DNA from: DG-33 sp964345105
GTDB lineage: Archaea > Hadarchaeota > Hadarchaeia > Hadarchaeales > Hadarchaeaceae
Direction: 5' to 3'
Length of the DNA stretch: 37,551 nucleotides
NCBI GenBank assembly: GCA_964345105.1
Contig: CAYFPZ010000001.1
Location: 1-37,551, forward strand
The translations under genes were made by a program, and so were the position numbers. The notes beneath the pieces are model-generated. The model had not been told where the DNA came from. It ran no database searches and was given only the letters and a program-made list of their open reading frames with translations. Shown here piece by piece: positions 8,705-16,818 of the stretch (position 1 is its first letter; each line of letters begins with the position of its first letter).

Positions 8705-8818
8705 AGTTCAATCTTCAGAGGTTTTTCGGTCTTTGATGAACTATTTTTAGCTGAGATTGGAATTACCTTAGGGAGGTTCCATGGGACTCTACTCTTCCAT
8801 AGTTTCGGGGTCATCTAG

Positions 8819-9472
8819 GTGGTTAAGCTGGTAGAGATTCACAACATCGGCGGCCACGGCTTCGACTCGAACATTTACTTAATCATCGATAAAACAATCG
8901 CACTCGTAGACGCTGGAACGGGCATGAACTTTGAATTTGTCAAGCGAAATCTGAGTAAGTTCAACCTGAAGCCGAGCAACATCAAACTAATCATTAACAC
9001 CCATTGCCATTACGACCACGTAGGAGGCGACCGCGATTTCATCGAGGCCTCAGGTTGTGAAGTGGCAATCCATGAGCTTGAGGCAGATTTACTCCGAAAA
9101 GGCGATTTTGCTGTCACGTTTGCGGGAGTTTTTGGCAAAAGGCTCGAGCCCGTTGAGGTAGCGCGCGAGCTACACGATGGTAATCGGGTTAAACTAGGTG
9201 AATTAATTCTTGAGGTTCTTCACACTCCAGGACACACCCAGGGCAGCATAAGCCTTTACGAGCCCCAGCAAAAAATTTTGTTTTCCGGTGACACGCTTTT
9301 CTGCGGCGGCGTCGGACGCACGGATCTGCCGACCAGCGATGAGAAAGCATTAGTTAATTCGTTACGGAGGCTTGCAAAACTTGAAGTGGAGCGGCTGTAT
9401 CCCGGACACGGCCCGTTCGCCGAAAAGGGCGCACGCAGGCACGTGTTGGAAGCGCTCGAGCTCTTCGGTTAG
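8819..9472 (+). CDS. MBL-fold metallo-hydrolase (glyoxalase II-like)
   Basis: A 217-residue metallo-beta-lactamase-fold hydrolase with complete metal motifs: H62-C-H64-Y-D66-H67, the HTPGHTQGS histidine, the FSGDTLF aspartate and the C-terminal YPGHGP histidine. It belongs to the broad glyoxalase II/persulfide dioxygenase-like group; the substrate cannot be assigned. The start is GTG at 8819, preceded by GGGGTC. The 114-bp upstream spacer holds no gene. Confidence 0.88.
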   Translation: MVKLVEIHNIGGHGFDSNIYLIIDKTIALVDAGTGMNFEFVKRNLSKFNLKPSNIKLIINTHCHYDHVGGDRDFIEASGCEVAIHELEADLLRKGDFAVTFAGVFGKRLEPVEVARELHDGNRVKLGELILEVLHTPGHTQGSISLYEPQQKILFSGDTLFCGGVGRTDLPTSDEKALVNSLRRLAKLEVERLYPGHGPFAEKGARRHVLEALELFG

Positions 9473-9521
9473 AGTTGGGCAATACCTCAAATAGTAAATT
9501 GGCTAAATTCTACTGATTTAA

Positions 9522-9767
9522 ATGGGACCGCGTGATGTGTTGAACAAGCTGAAGTGGGGCGGCGAAGACGAGCTACAAAGTTCTAGAGTGACGATTTTGC
9601 ATCGTGGCGTTCCAAAGGATGAACGTGTCATCGAGGGTAGTGATATTCTTGAGATTGGGCGTGGCTTCATGCGCGTAGCTTCGCCCGAGGGAGAAGTTGA
9701 GATTCCTTATCACCGAATCCTACGAATCGAGGCGCACGGGCACATTCTCTGGGAGAAGCGAGGTTAA
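9522..9767 (+). CDS. MJ1316 (DUF504/UPF0248) domain protein
   Basis: An 81-residue protein that is essentially one MJ1316 domain, described as an RNA cyclic-group end recognition domain and earlier as DUF504/UPF0248. Recognisable segments are LNKLKWGG near the start, ILHRGVPKDERVI in the middle and IPYHRILRIE near the end. A role with RNA ends fits the RNA-processing content of the window but is inference. It ends three bases before the antiporter gene, so the two are probably co-transcribed. Confidence 0.85.
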   Translation: MGPRDVLNKLKWGGEDELQSSRVTILHRGVPKDERVIEGSDILEIGRGFMRVASPEGEVEIPYHRILRIEAHGHILWEKRG

Positions 9768-9770
9768 AGT

Positions 9771-10967
9771 ATGGAATTCTTACTCGCAATTCTTGTCCTC
9801 CTTCTCTTCGCAAAGCTCTTCGGTGAGCTTTTGCACCACTTCGGCTTTTCATCCTTGATAGGCGAGGTCGCGGTTGGCATCATCTTCGGCCCAGCGCTAC
9901 TCGGATGGATTGTCATTCCCGCAGCTGGTGAACCTGTCTCCGCAACCGCTGAGGCCATCCGTGGGGTGGCGATGTTGGGTTTGATTGTGTTGATGCTCGT
10001 CGCTGGAATGAACTCTCGATTCGACATGCTGATGAAAGTGAGATTCAAAGCGTTGATGGTCGCGGTTTTTGGAATGGCCTTATCATTCGCGCTAGGATTT
10101 GGGGTGGCCTACGCTTGGACCCAACAAATTTTGCCGAGCCTCTTCGTTGCAGCAGCACTCAGCAATACTGCTACTGAGATAGTCACTAGGTTTACCGAGC
10201 GCAGCCGATTCAGGCACCTCATGGTCGGGGCAGCGCTCATCGACGACATTTTAGCGGTCTATGTTTTGGGCATCCTCTCAACAGCCGTGATCAGGGGTGG
10301 CGTCTTCGACCTCGATATGATTATCTGGGCGACGATCGGCATAGTGGTGTTTTTCATCCTCATCGGTTACCTCTCGCGTAAGTTGATAATCAAGGCAGAT
10401 ATAATGAAGAGACTCTGGCGGTTCGAGCGCCGGGGGGTCCCGCTCGCCTTTGCGCTGTGCCTTGCCCTAGCTCTCGCCTTGATAGCCCGTTCCATCGGGC
10501 TTCACGAGATAATAGGTGCTTATATGGCCGGACTCTTCATAGGCAGGCTGCGCGAGCGCCCCGATGCCCTTTTACTCAGTCGAATAAGATTGAACACCAT
10601 CTTGGACGACGCAACGGTCGCACTACAAGCGATCCTGACTCCAGTGTTTTTCGTTTTCGTTGGGCTCACGTTCGCGCCAAACTGGAGTCAAGTGAATCTC
10701 TTCATACTCTTCGCGCTCATCGTTGCAGCATTTGCGGGTAAACTCATAGGATGTGGAGCTGGAGCTGCGGCGGTGGGCTATAAGCGGAGGGAGTTAGTGG
10801 AAATAGGAACTGCTATGTGTTCTAGAGGCTCCCTCGAGCTGGCGGTGCTTCAATTCGGGTTACTGAGCGGCATCGTATCACCCGAACTCTTTGCGGTGAT
10901 GGTTGTGGTGACGCTCACAACGACGCTGCTCACGCCGGTTTTCTTTAAGTTTGTTTCTAAGGGTTGA
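9771..10967 (+). CDS. CPA2-family Na+(K+)/H+ antiporter
   Basis: A 398-residue membrane protein with about 12 hydrophobic segments throughout and no soluble C-terminal regulatory domain, so shorter than KefB/KefC. It carries the early EVAVGIIFGPALLG motif (about 32-45) and the paired acidic residues D158-D159 in GAALIDDILAVY that form the ion site of electrogenic CPA2 antiporters such as NapA. It follows the MJ1316 gene by three bases and precedes another cation exchanger by five, forming a small ion-homeostasis group. Confidence 0.9.
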   Translation: MEFLLAILVLLLFAKLFGELLHHFGFSSLIGEVAVGIIFGPALLGWIVIPAAGEPVSATAEAIRGVAMLGLIVLMLVAGMNSRFDMLMKVRFKALMVAVFGMALSFALGFGVAYAWTQQILPSLFVAAALSNTATEIVTRFTERSRFRHLMVGAALIDDILAVYVLGILSTAVIRGGVFDLDMIIWATIGIVVFFILIGYLSRKLIIKADIMKRLWRFERRGVPLAFALCLALALALIARSIGLHEIIGAYMAGLFIGRLRERPDALLLSRIRLNTILDDATVALQAILTPVFFVFVGLTFAPNWSQVNLFILFALIVAAFAGKLIGCGAGAAAVGYKRRELVEIGTAMCSRGSLELAVLQFGLLSGIVSPELFAVMVVVTLTTTLLTPVFFKFVSKG

Positions 10968-10972
10968 GCTAG

Positions 10973-11935
10973 ATGGTAGAGGAATTTATCCTGTACATCC
11001 TCGCTTTCGTGGCCGCCATCGTGCTCATAGCTAAGGCGGGTGATGTTTTTGTCGACTCTGCATGCAGGATCGCCCGCGCGCTCGGCGTTTCTCAAGCCGT
11101 GATTGCGCTCACGCTGGTAGCTTTCGCCACTTCAGCACCGGAGTTCTTCACCTCTATAATGGCGGCCGGGTTTGGCAATGTCGGCATCTCATATGGAAAC
11201 GTGGTCGGCTCTAACATCATCAACATCACCCCAATTTTGGCGCTCGCCGCGATATTCGGCATAGTCCAAGTTAATCGGCAGAGGCGCAGCGAAGGAATTA
11301 TCATGCTGGCCACTGGAGGGGCACTAGCAGCGATGGCGCTCAACGGCGTGATCGGGCTGGTGGAAGGTCTGCTCCTATTAGTGATTTTTGCGCTCTTCAT
11401 GAGGTTCGTGTTGAAGAGAGAAGCGAGGAAAACTAAGAAAAAAATCCCAAGCGAGCAGAGGAGGTTAAATAAGTCGGTCCTCCTATTCATTCTGAGTACG
11501 GCCGGAATAATTATTGGAGCGTGGTTGCTGATTTACTCAGGAGTGGGAATTGCTTTAGGAGTGGGTGTTCCTGAGGCAGCAATTGGTTTCACATTAGTTG
11601 CCATCGGGACATCGATTCCCGAGCTGGCGACAATAATAATTGCTATGGGCAAGCGGTTGCCGGAATTTTCGTTGGGCACCATTGTAGGCTCGAACATTTT
11701 CAACACTGCGCTCATTATCGGCAGCGCAGCGCTGATAAGACCTTTGACAGTGGACTCCCAAGCGCTCTGGTTTAGCAACCCCATGATGTTGGTCGCGATG
11801 GCCCTGCTGCTTGTCTTCATGTGGAGGGGACAAAACTTGACGCGCTGGCAGGGTGCGGTGTTGGTCGCGTTTTATGCAATTTACCTCATCGGGCTTGTCA
11901 TGTTCTACGGTACATCAGTGGCCACCCTACCGTGA
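10973..11935 (+). CDS. Ca2+/cation antiporter family protein (YrbG-like Na+/Ca2+ exchanger)
   Basis: A 320-residue CaCA-family exchanger with about ten transmembrane segments and the two inverted alpha repeats: FATSAPEFFTS with GSNIINI in the N-half, and IGTSIPELATI with GSNIFNT in the C-half. The charged loop between the halves (KREARKTKKKIPSEQRR) is cytoplasmic in relatives. It exports Ca2+ or a similar cation in exchange for Na+ or H+. It directly follows the CPA2 antiporter, so both probably respond to the same ionic conditions. Confidence 0.92.
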   Translation: MVEEFILYILAFVAAIVLIAKAGDVFVDSACRIARALGVSQAVIALTLVAFATSAPEFFTSIMAAGFGNVGISYGNVVGSNIINITPILALAAIFGIVQVNRQRRSEGIIMLATGGALAAMALNGVIGLVEGLLLLVIFALFMRFVLKREARKTKKKIPSEQRRLNKSVLLFILSTAGIIIGAWLLIYSGVGIALGVGVPEAAIGFTLVAIGTSIPELATIIIAMGKRLPEFSLGTIVGSNIFNTALIIGSAALIRPLTVDSQALWFSNPMMLVAMALLLVFMWRGQNLTRWQGAVLVAFYAIYLIGLVMFYGTSVATLP

Positions 11936-11940
11936 TTTTT

Positions 11941-11984
11941 TCTTTTATAAACGACCTACACCCAAACTCTCGGCGGGAGTAATG
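11941..11984 (+). promoter_or_regulatory. Copy A of a conserved promoter/leader
   Basis: CTTTTATAAA (TATA box) is followed by CACCCAAA and CTCGGCGGGAG and ends in the ATG at 11982. Aligned without gaps to copy B (17203-17246, minus strand), 35 of 44 positions are identical by eye and the two ATGs coincide. The TATA-to-ATG distance of about 35 bp predicts a short leader whose GGGAG could be the ribosome site. Conservation outside the TATA box suggests a shared regulator or translational control of the two convergent units. Confidence 0.75.
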
Positions 11985-12404
11985 TCAAGCGGTGTGGCTG
12001 CGTCGGACGTGATTCGATCAATGATGCGCATGGGATTCTCGCATGATGAGATTTACGATGTGCTAACTGGCATTGGTTTGCCGGGGGAGCAGATTCAACT
12101 GCTTACCGATCGCGTTTCGGTGGAGTTTCACGAGGCAAAGCTTGAGCCTCGGACTTCTCGGTTGGGGGTCGAGGTCGGGAGAATTTTTGAGGGAGCTTTC
12201 GAAGAATTACGGCACGAGCTGTTTGCACGCATGAGCTCGATCGCGCGGGAGTTGGAATTTGTCAAGGTGAAGCTTGAGAAGCTTGGCATGCGGGTTGTCG
12301 AGCTCCAAACCCTCGTTGAGCGAGGGCAGTTAAGTTCAACTTCAGATCTTAATCGAGCACGTTGCAGAAGAGTTGACAGGGGTAGCAACCGTGCACGGTC
12401 GTGA
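11982..12404 (+). CDS. Small helical/coiled-coil protein linked to the pilin-like operon
   Basis: A 140-residue protein I do not recognise. Residues about 5-45 (SDVIRSMMRMGFSHDEIYD, then GLPGEQIQLL) look like a small helical bundle similar to UBA or HTH-like folds. Residues about 65-115 are a long amphipathic helix or coiled coil (VKVKLEKLGMRVVELQTLVE). The C-terminus is basic and is partly encoded by the first palindromic repeat (VDRGSN). The start at 11982 is set by the promoter shared with the pilin-like operon, where the ATGs align exactly. An accessory or regulatory role for that operon is inference. Confidence 0.72.
   Translation: MSSGVAASDVIRSMMRMGFSHDEIYDVLTGIGLPGEQIQLLTDRVSVEFHEAKLEPRTSRLGVEVGRIFEGAFEELRHELFARMSSIARELEFVKVKLEKLGMRVVELQTLVERGQLSSTSDLNRARCRRVDRGSNRARS
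12372..12389. repeat. 18-bp palindromic repeat, copy 1
   Basis: GTTGACAGGGGTAGCAAC. Its arms form an imperfect inverted repeat around GGGG. It lies inside the 3' end of the coiled-coil gene, where it encodes VDRGSN. It differs from copies 2 and 3 only in the right arm. Confidence 0.85.
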
Positions 12405-12428
12405 AACATCAACGGAACTTTCAACTGA

Positions 12429-12446
12429 GTTGACAGGGGTATCAAC
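12429..12446. repeat. 18-bp palindromic repeat, copy 2, abutting the HTH start codon
   Basis: GTTGACAGGGGTATCAAC, ending immediately before the TTG start of the HTH gene. It occupies the position of the ribosome site, so protein binding or RNA hairpin formation here could control that gene. A second inverted repeat overlaps it on the left (TCAACTGAGTTGA at 12421-12433). Confidence 0.85.
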
Positions 12447-12761
12447 TTGAAAAATGGAAGATGGGACCCAGTCGCGGAACGAATCAGCAGATGGGCGAGA
12501 ATAGAATTACTAAAAACTCTTCTCGGCATGGGTCTAAGTCGAAGCGATATCGCGAGATTGTGTAGAGTCTCGAAATCAGCTGTGTCACGCTGGATGCGAA
12601 ATCCCATCTACCACCCAAATAATCGACATACGGTAAGTTTGTTAGAGGGAGTTTGGCGGAGAAATCCTAAAAGTGTGAAGAAACTTCTTCAATCAGAAGC
12701 TAAGAAATTTATCAGAGATTTGAAAAGTGCGGGACTAGGAGTTGACAGGGGTGTCAACTAA
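12447..12761 (+). CDS. Small helix-turn-helix DNA-binding protein
   Basis: A 104-residue basic protein with a clear HTH at about 30-51 (LSRSDIARLCRVSKSAVSRW), of the type found in resolvase, transposase or simple regulator N-termini; the rest is helical and basic. There is no catalytic domain, so it is a regulator or an orphan recombinase DNA-binding domain. The start is TTG directly after repeat copy 2, and the last codons (VDRGVN, stop) are repeat copy 3, so the gene sits between two copies. The obvious inference is that it binds these palindromes and controls itself or the neighbouring pilin-like genes. The missing ordinary ribosome site lowers confidence in the exact start. Confidence 0.68.
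   Translation: MKNGRWDPVAERISRWARIELLKTLLGMGLSRSDIARLCRVSKSAVSRWMRNPIYHPNNRHTVSLLEGVWRRNPKSVKKLLQSEAKKFIRDLKSAGLGVDRGVN
12741..12758. repeat. 18-bp palindromic repeat, copy 3 (perfect arms)
   Basis: GTTGACAGGGGTGTCAAC: GTTGACA and TGTCAAC are perfect 7-bp arms around GGGG. It ends exactly at the TAA stop of the HTH gene and is a direct repeat of copies 1 and 2, 312 bp from copy 2. Confidence 0.88.
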
Positions 12762-12785
12762 AAAAAGTGGTTGAAACAAAAAATT
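12759..12785 (-). terminator. Candidate poly-T terminator for the pilin-like operon
   Basis: Read on the minus strand, this spacer has two T-runs (TTTTTT near 12778-12783 and TTTTTTT near 12761-12767) about 40-60 bases after the last stop of the operon. Archaeal RNA polymerase often stops at such runs. Nothing comparable is seen for the plus-strand genes. Confidence 0.4.
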
Positions 12786-12823
12786 AACCCGAAAAGTAAA
12801 ATTTTGATCCATAGGGGATACCT

Positions 12824-14866
12824 TCAGGATATGCTAAAGGGCCTCAGGCTGATGATCACGAGCCTGAAGTTGAATGTATTACTCAACATCTCGTGGCGGT
12901 ACGCGAGCGGCTTGTGAGTGATGAACTCTTCACCCATCGCGTCATAAGTCAGCGGCAGCGTTGGGTTATCAAAGTCAAAAATCTCCTCGATGGCCCCTTC
13001 CTCGAGCTCCAGAGTTATATCCCATTGAGCCCACCAGAGCGTTACGCCTATGAACCAGAGCGGGATCGGGGTGGGCGTAGGCGAGCCAAACCAGCCAGCG
13101 GGATCCTCCCGCTCGTATCTAACCTCCTTGATGCTGAAGTCATGAAACACGGAAAGCCCAGGTTGGGATTGGATTGGGGGTGGGGGCAGAAGTTCGTAGA
13201 GTTGCTCGCGGTCGATGCCAGAAAAATTCCCCGCGTTCAGCTCAAGTTTTTGCTTGAGCGCCTCGTCGATTTCCACGCTTTTAATTTCATCGGGTGTTGG
13301 TTCGACCCTCCCAGCGAGCCCCTTCATTTCGTCGAGATTATTTCTTGCATTTTGTAGGATAATTTTGAGAGTGCTGATTGTGCCACCCCGTTCACCATCG
13401 ATGTACACAGGTGCTGTTTCTCGCACCGACTCGGGCGGCTCTCCTTCATAGCTACCGGGCTCGGCGTAGCTAGTAAACTCAACCCAGCGCTTCGGAGCGG
13501 GTTCGGCGAGCAATTCTTGAACAGAGGAGGTAATTTCATCGAGTAAATCCATCATCGAGTTTTCGAGCCCAGCGACGGTGCTGTCGGCACCCACCTCTTG
13601 TGCAAAGGCGCTGATGTTTGTTTCGAGATTGTTGAGTTTCGCCAAGATGCCTCTGACTCCCCACGTGACCTGCTCCTGAGTGGATGGATAATCCTCCCTC
13701 ATCCGCTCTACGAGGCTCTCGCGTAGAGATCCCATTGTCAAATTTTGATCCGCCGAGCGCGTGATGAAATTGATGAGTTGTTCAAAATGTTGACCGACCT
13801 CCGACACATGATTTTGAGCTTGGGCAACGCTTACAACGGCATTCCAGAGCGCTGTTCTCATTTTTTCTAGCGCTGAGTTAGCGTTGTCTATGTTTTCATG
13901 GATTTTTGCGAGGACATCGTTCGCAAGTTGGGCATGCTCTTTCGCTCCCGCTAGCCCGCTAGATGCCTCGGCGAGTGCTTCGAGGGCGCGGTCGATATAT
14001 TCGTGCATTGCCGCAACATCAACGGCCTTCACGGGTGAGACGATCAAGGTGGTACTGGAAAGGTTAGAAAGGATATCTTCGCTTGTTTCGTTCATGTCAG
14101 CGGCTACACTGGTCAGCCCGATTACCGTCGCCGTATAGTCGGCCGAGCCAAAGATGTCGAACTCATGCGCTGCCCACGCTAGTTCAAAGAACGCTTTACT
14201 ACGCGAGACGTTTAGTTTGACGTTCCCACCCAACCACGCCCCGGCCCAAGCCGAAACGTACTCCATTATCGCCCAGTTTGTGCTCACGCTACCGATCCTG
14301 CTGATGAATGCCCGCATACGTTCTTGGAGCAGGAAGTACCGGGAGTCAATGAAAGCCTTGAGGCCCTCACAAGGTAGTTCGAGCACCAAGCTGTTGTCCC
14401 AAGAGCTAATCTTTACACGTGTCCCTTTTGGTAGCCTAACATCAGCCAATGTGTACCCGCCATCACCCTCCCGCAGATTGAAGATTGACTGAGAGTTTGA
14501 ATCTCCGAGTTTGAGTTCGATGCGTGCATCGTGTTTCGCGTATGCATTTGGCAGCGCAGCGACTCGCTCCGCGAAATATCCTGCCGCGAGACTTTTGATG
14601 GCTAGCTCCCTCGCCTCATCGTTAACATAACTGTCCGCGTCTTTGCTCACGGCCCAGAGCGCATCGTAAACGGCGTATCGCGCTGCAGCTCGTAGGCCAT
14701 TTTGAACGCTAATGGCAATCGTCAGAAGTGCTGAGCTTGAGGCATCATCCACTGTATTTAGCGAGCGCTGGTGTCTCAGCCCCACAGCCTGCCCCACCAT
14801 TGCCACGACGAGCATTACGATGACGATGCCGGCAGCGCTGAAAGGCATAAATCCGCGCTCTTTCAT
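12824..14866 (-). CDS. Large pilin-like surface protein with coiled coil
   Basis: A 680-residue protein: short charged N-terminus (MKERGFMPFSAAG), one hydrophobic helix to about residue 30, then a long extracellular region with a helical/coiled-coil part at roughly 275-450 and a beta-rich, Trp-containing C-terminus (PLWFIGVTLWWAQWD). The architecture resembles a class III-type pilin-like N-terminus carrying a big soluble head. In size and position it recalls the large member of haloarchaeal pilin-like clusters (DUF7286-like), which I cannot verify here. The ATG at 14866 overlaps the upstream stop (ATGA) and is preferred over an in-frame GTG at 14875. Last gene of the operon. Confidence 0.72.
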   Translation of the reverse strand: MKERGFMPFSAAGIVIVMLVVAMVGQAVGLRHQRSLNTVDDASSSALLTIAISVQNGLRAAARYAVYDALWAVSKDADSYVNDEARELAIKSLAAGYFAERVAALPNAYAKHDARIELKLGDSNSQSIFNLREGDGGYTLADVRLPKGTRVKISSWDNSLVLELPCEGLKAFIDSRYFLLQERMRAFISRIGSVSTNWAIMEYVSAWAGAWLGGNVKLNVSRSKAFFELAWAAHEFDIFGSADYTATVIGLTSVAADMNETSEDILSNLSSTTLIVSPVKAVDVAAMHEYIDRALEALAEASSGLAGAKEHAQLANDVLAKIHENIDNANSALEKMRTALWNAVVSVAQAQNHVSEVGQHFEQLINFITRSADQNLTMGSLRESLVERMREDYPSTQEQVTWGVRGILAKLNNLETNISAFAQEVGADSTVAGLENSMMDLLDEITSSVQELLAEPAPKRWVEFTSYAEPGSYEGEPPESVRETAPVYIDGERGGTISTLKIILQNARNNLDEMKGLAGRVEPTPDEIKSVEIDEALKQKLELNAGNFSGIDREQLYELLPPPPIQSQPGLSVFHDFSIKEVRYEREDPAGWFGSPTPTPIPLWFIGVTLWWAQWDITLELEEGAIEEIFDFDNPTLPLTYDAMGEEFITHKPLAYRHEMLSNTFNFRLVIISLRPFSIS

Positions 14867-15534
14867 GAAGACCACAGTTCTAAGGTTATCTCGACGGCGA
14901 TGTCAGGTTCGAGTTCTAAAGTGGTGTCGGGCACTTTCTGAATTCGTCGGGTTAGCTCCTCCTGCGAGATGGGCAAGGTTGCAACAATTGTTTCTGAGCA
15001 AAGCTTCCGTTGCGCACCCTCGTCGAAATTTTTGATCTCGCTCTCGAAGTGAACCCGGACAAAGTCAAGGTCCAATGGCAAAGTTCTCACGATCAGACGA
15101 TATCCGAAACGTCCACCGATGAGTTTATCGAGCACCCCCTTCAGAAATTCTCGAAGCTCGCTTTTCATCCCCCAACTTGGCCCGAGCGGTTCAATCCCAA
15201 CTCCTTCAGCTTCGATGTGCAAGTTGAGAAGCGCATCCTCAACCAAAAGTTGTGTGAGAGCTTTATGGCGCAGGTTACGTTTGGTCGACCCTTTGAGTAC
15301 AGGCACTTTTGGTTCAAAACTGAGAGTGTCAAGTTGATATTCAAATCCGCCGAACTCATCCGTGGTCGAATGTTGGAGAGCCAGTAAAGTGCTCTGCGCG
15401 AAGCTCGCGGCGTATCGCGTACTTTCAATTTTAGGATCGATTGGACTTGCCCCGACTAAAAGTAAACTGGCGAACGAAATCAAGAGAGCGAAGACCAACA
15501 TGTCCGTTATGTAACTAATGCCTTGTTCGTCCAT
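14863..15534 (-). CDS. Pilin-like protein (223 residues)
   Basis: The N-terminus MDEQGISYITDM plus a hydrophobic helix (about 12-30) is followed by a soluble region beginning with the helix RYAASFAQSTLLALQHSTTD and ending in beta-rich sequence. This resembles archaeal minor pilin-like proteins of secretion or adhesion pili; the polar leader before the hydrophobic helix is shared by its operon neighbours. It starts two bases-scale after the 144-residue gene and overlaps the 680-residue gene by four bases, implying coupled translation. The exact family is not recognised. Confidence 0.72.
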   Translation of the reverse strand: MDEQGISYITDMLVFALLISFASLLLVGASPIDPKIESTRYAASFAQSTLLALQHSTTDEFGGFEYQLDTLSFEPKVPVLKGSTKRNLRHKALTQLLVEDALLNLHIEAEGVGIEPLGPSWGMKSELREFLKGVLDKLIGGRFGYRLIVRTLPLDLDFVRVHFESEIKNFDEGAQRKLCSETIVATLPISQEELTRRIQKVPDTTLELEPDIAVEITLELWSS

Positions 15535-15535
15535 T

Positions 15536-15970
15536 TTATCTCACCCTCACCCACACGACTAACTCGCAAAGCTGCGCCGACCCTTGGCCGCGCGCGACTG
15601 CCACCGGTAGGCTGATTGAAAAAGGGGGCGAGAAATATCTCCCAAGCTGGTTTTGCTCGGGGCCGTAAACTAGCAACACCTCCCCTCTAAGAGTTCTAAC
15701 CTCAACTCGCAGCTCAATGCCCTCTTGGACGAGCAGTTTGGAGTAGTTCTCAAGCTTGTCAGTCGTTAAATTAATCGATCCAGATGAAGCAGCCAACACA
15801 CAATTTTTGATGTCTTCAGCGATGTTCAGCGCTAAGTCAAAGCTCTCGTAGGCGTTCCTCCTCTCCTCGTATAGGTGGTAGGATTGCGCGAGTGCCGCGA
15901 TAAAGAGGACTAACAAGCCAACAACCGCGAGCGTCGCGAATAGATCCTCGCCGACTGAAAGTTGCTCCAT
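15536..15970 (-). CDS. Pilin-like protein (144 residues)
   Basis: Polar N-terminus MEQLSVGEDLF, hydrophobic helix (about 10-29), then a helix continuing through YEERRNAYESFDLALNIAED and a C-terminal beta domain with two cysteines (DIKNCVL and QLCELV) that could form a disulfide outside the cell. Length and layout fit a minor archaeal pilin. It begins directly after the stop of the upstream gene with no spacer. Confidence 0.7.
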   Translation of the reverse strand: MEQLSVGEDLFATLAVVGLLVLFIAALAQSYHLYEERRNAYESFDLALNIAEDIKNCVLAASSGSINLTTDKLENYSKLLVQEGIELRVEVRTLRGEVLLVYGPEQNQLGRYFSPPFSISLPVAVARGQGSAQLCELVVWVRVR

Positions 15971-16381
15971 CTAAATCAACTCCACTTGAATCCAGCCCGT
16001 TTTGATCAGGTGTATCGTGCTTGGGCTCTCGTGGCTGATTGAAAACTCTCCACCGTTGACTTTTTGGCCGAGCATCAGGGTGCGCTCGACTCGCTCCTGC
16101 GACTCCACGAGTATACGGATTACTTGTATCCCTTGGTTGAGTTCACCGATGATTGTTACCTTGGTTTGATGCGCGATAGTTGGTAGCGCCCTTCTCATTT
16201 CAATCTCGCCGGGCATGCTATCAATGGCTCGAATCGCCCCTGAAATCGTGTCAGCAAGCATCGCTAGGTCCTTCCTCTCCGCATTACACTTGAACCCAAA
16301 GGACATCGTGAGCACAGCACCGAGCAAAGCTAGTGCAGCAAGTGAGGCGCCGATTTTGCAGACGAGAAAGTCGACTAGCAA
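15971..16381 (-). CDS. Pilin-like protein (136 residues), start uncertain
   Basis: A hydrophobic helix (LVDFLVCKIGASLAALALLG) leads into a polar domain, as in the neighbouring pilin-like genes. The only usual start is TTG at 16381, which leaves the protein without the charged leader its neighbours have. Reading the same frame upstream gives codons for NERG just before Leu-Leu, preceded by ATA at 16396 and then the stop of the previous gene. Either ATA is the start or a base is wrong or lost; the nearby ATG at 16392 is out of frame. Two cysteines (FLVCK, FKCNA) flank the helix. Confidence 0.68.
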   Translation of the reverse strand: MLVDFLVCKIGASLAALALLGAVLTMSFGFKCNAERKDLAMLADTISGAIRAIDSMPGEIEMRRALPTIAHQTKVTIIGELNQGIQVIRILVESQERVERTLMLGQKVNGGEFSISHESPSTIHLIKTGWIQVELI

Positions 16382-16397
16382 CCCGCGTTCATTTATG

Positions 16398-16814
16398 CTA
16401 AAGCCCCCTTACCTCCAGAAAATATCCGTATTCGCCGTCACGTTGGAGTTTGATTGAGTAGTTTCCGGCGCCGATTTTGAAGCCTCCACCGTCTAGCACG
16501 ATGGGCAACGGTAGAATTTCGCTCCGCAGTACTTCTTCGCCGTAAGTTAGCTGCACGAGGTTCGCATCGAAAACGAGCTTGCCCCCGTTCAGCTCAAGCT
16601 CGACCTGCTGTATGCTGCCGATGCCACCAGTGCTGGTCATGCGGGCCCGCTCGACGAATGAGTTGAAGCTCTCAATCGCGTGCTGTCGTTCACCAAGCCT
16701 TTGTGCTCGATCAATGCAAGTGGTGCCGATTGCCAACGTAGATGCAGCTAGCACTGCGCCGAGTAACAGCACTACTGGCAGGGACTCGACGCCCTTAGCG
16801 TTGCGTCGCGTCAT
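16398..16814 (-). CDS. Pilin-like protein (138 residues)
   Basis: The basic N-terminus MTRRNAKGVESLP followed by a hydrophobic helix (VVLLLGAVLAASTLAIG) matches an archaeal pilin-type leader and helix. The soluble part is beta-rich (VELELNGGKLVFD, YSIKLQRDGEYGYFLEVRG), compatible with a small beta-sandwich head. AAGGT lies seven bases before the ATG, inside the tail of the upstream gene. Second gene of the operon. Confidence 0.72.
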   Translation of the reverse strand: MTRRNAKGVESLPVVLLLGAVLAASTLAIGTTCIDRAQRLGERQHAIESFNSFVERARMTSTGGIGSIQQVELELNGGKLVFDANLVQLTYGEEVLRSEILPLPIVLDGGGFKIGAGNYSIKLQRDGEYGYFLEVRGL

Positions 16815-16818
16815 GCTT

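Noticed and set aside
8733..8755. TTGATGA, 11 bases, CTGA in the 8705-8818 spacer, resembling half a C/D sRNA
   Set aside because: Only one box pair is present, with no second guide unit and no flanking stem; chance occurrence is likely.
11853..11981. Upstream extension of the coiled-coil gene
   Set aside because: It would overlap the exchanger gene and read through the TATA box; alignment with the second promoter copy fixes the start at 11982.
12893..13357. Plus-strand open frame inside the large pilin-like gene
   Set aside because: No ribosome site, no recognisable domain, and it lies in the shadow of the 680-residue coding frame.
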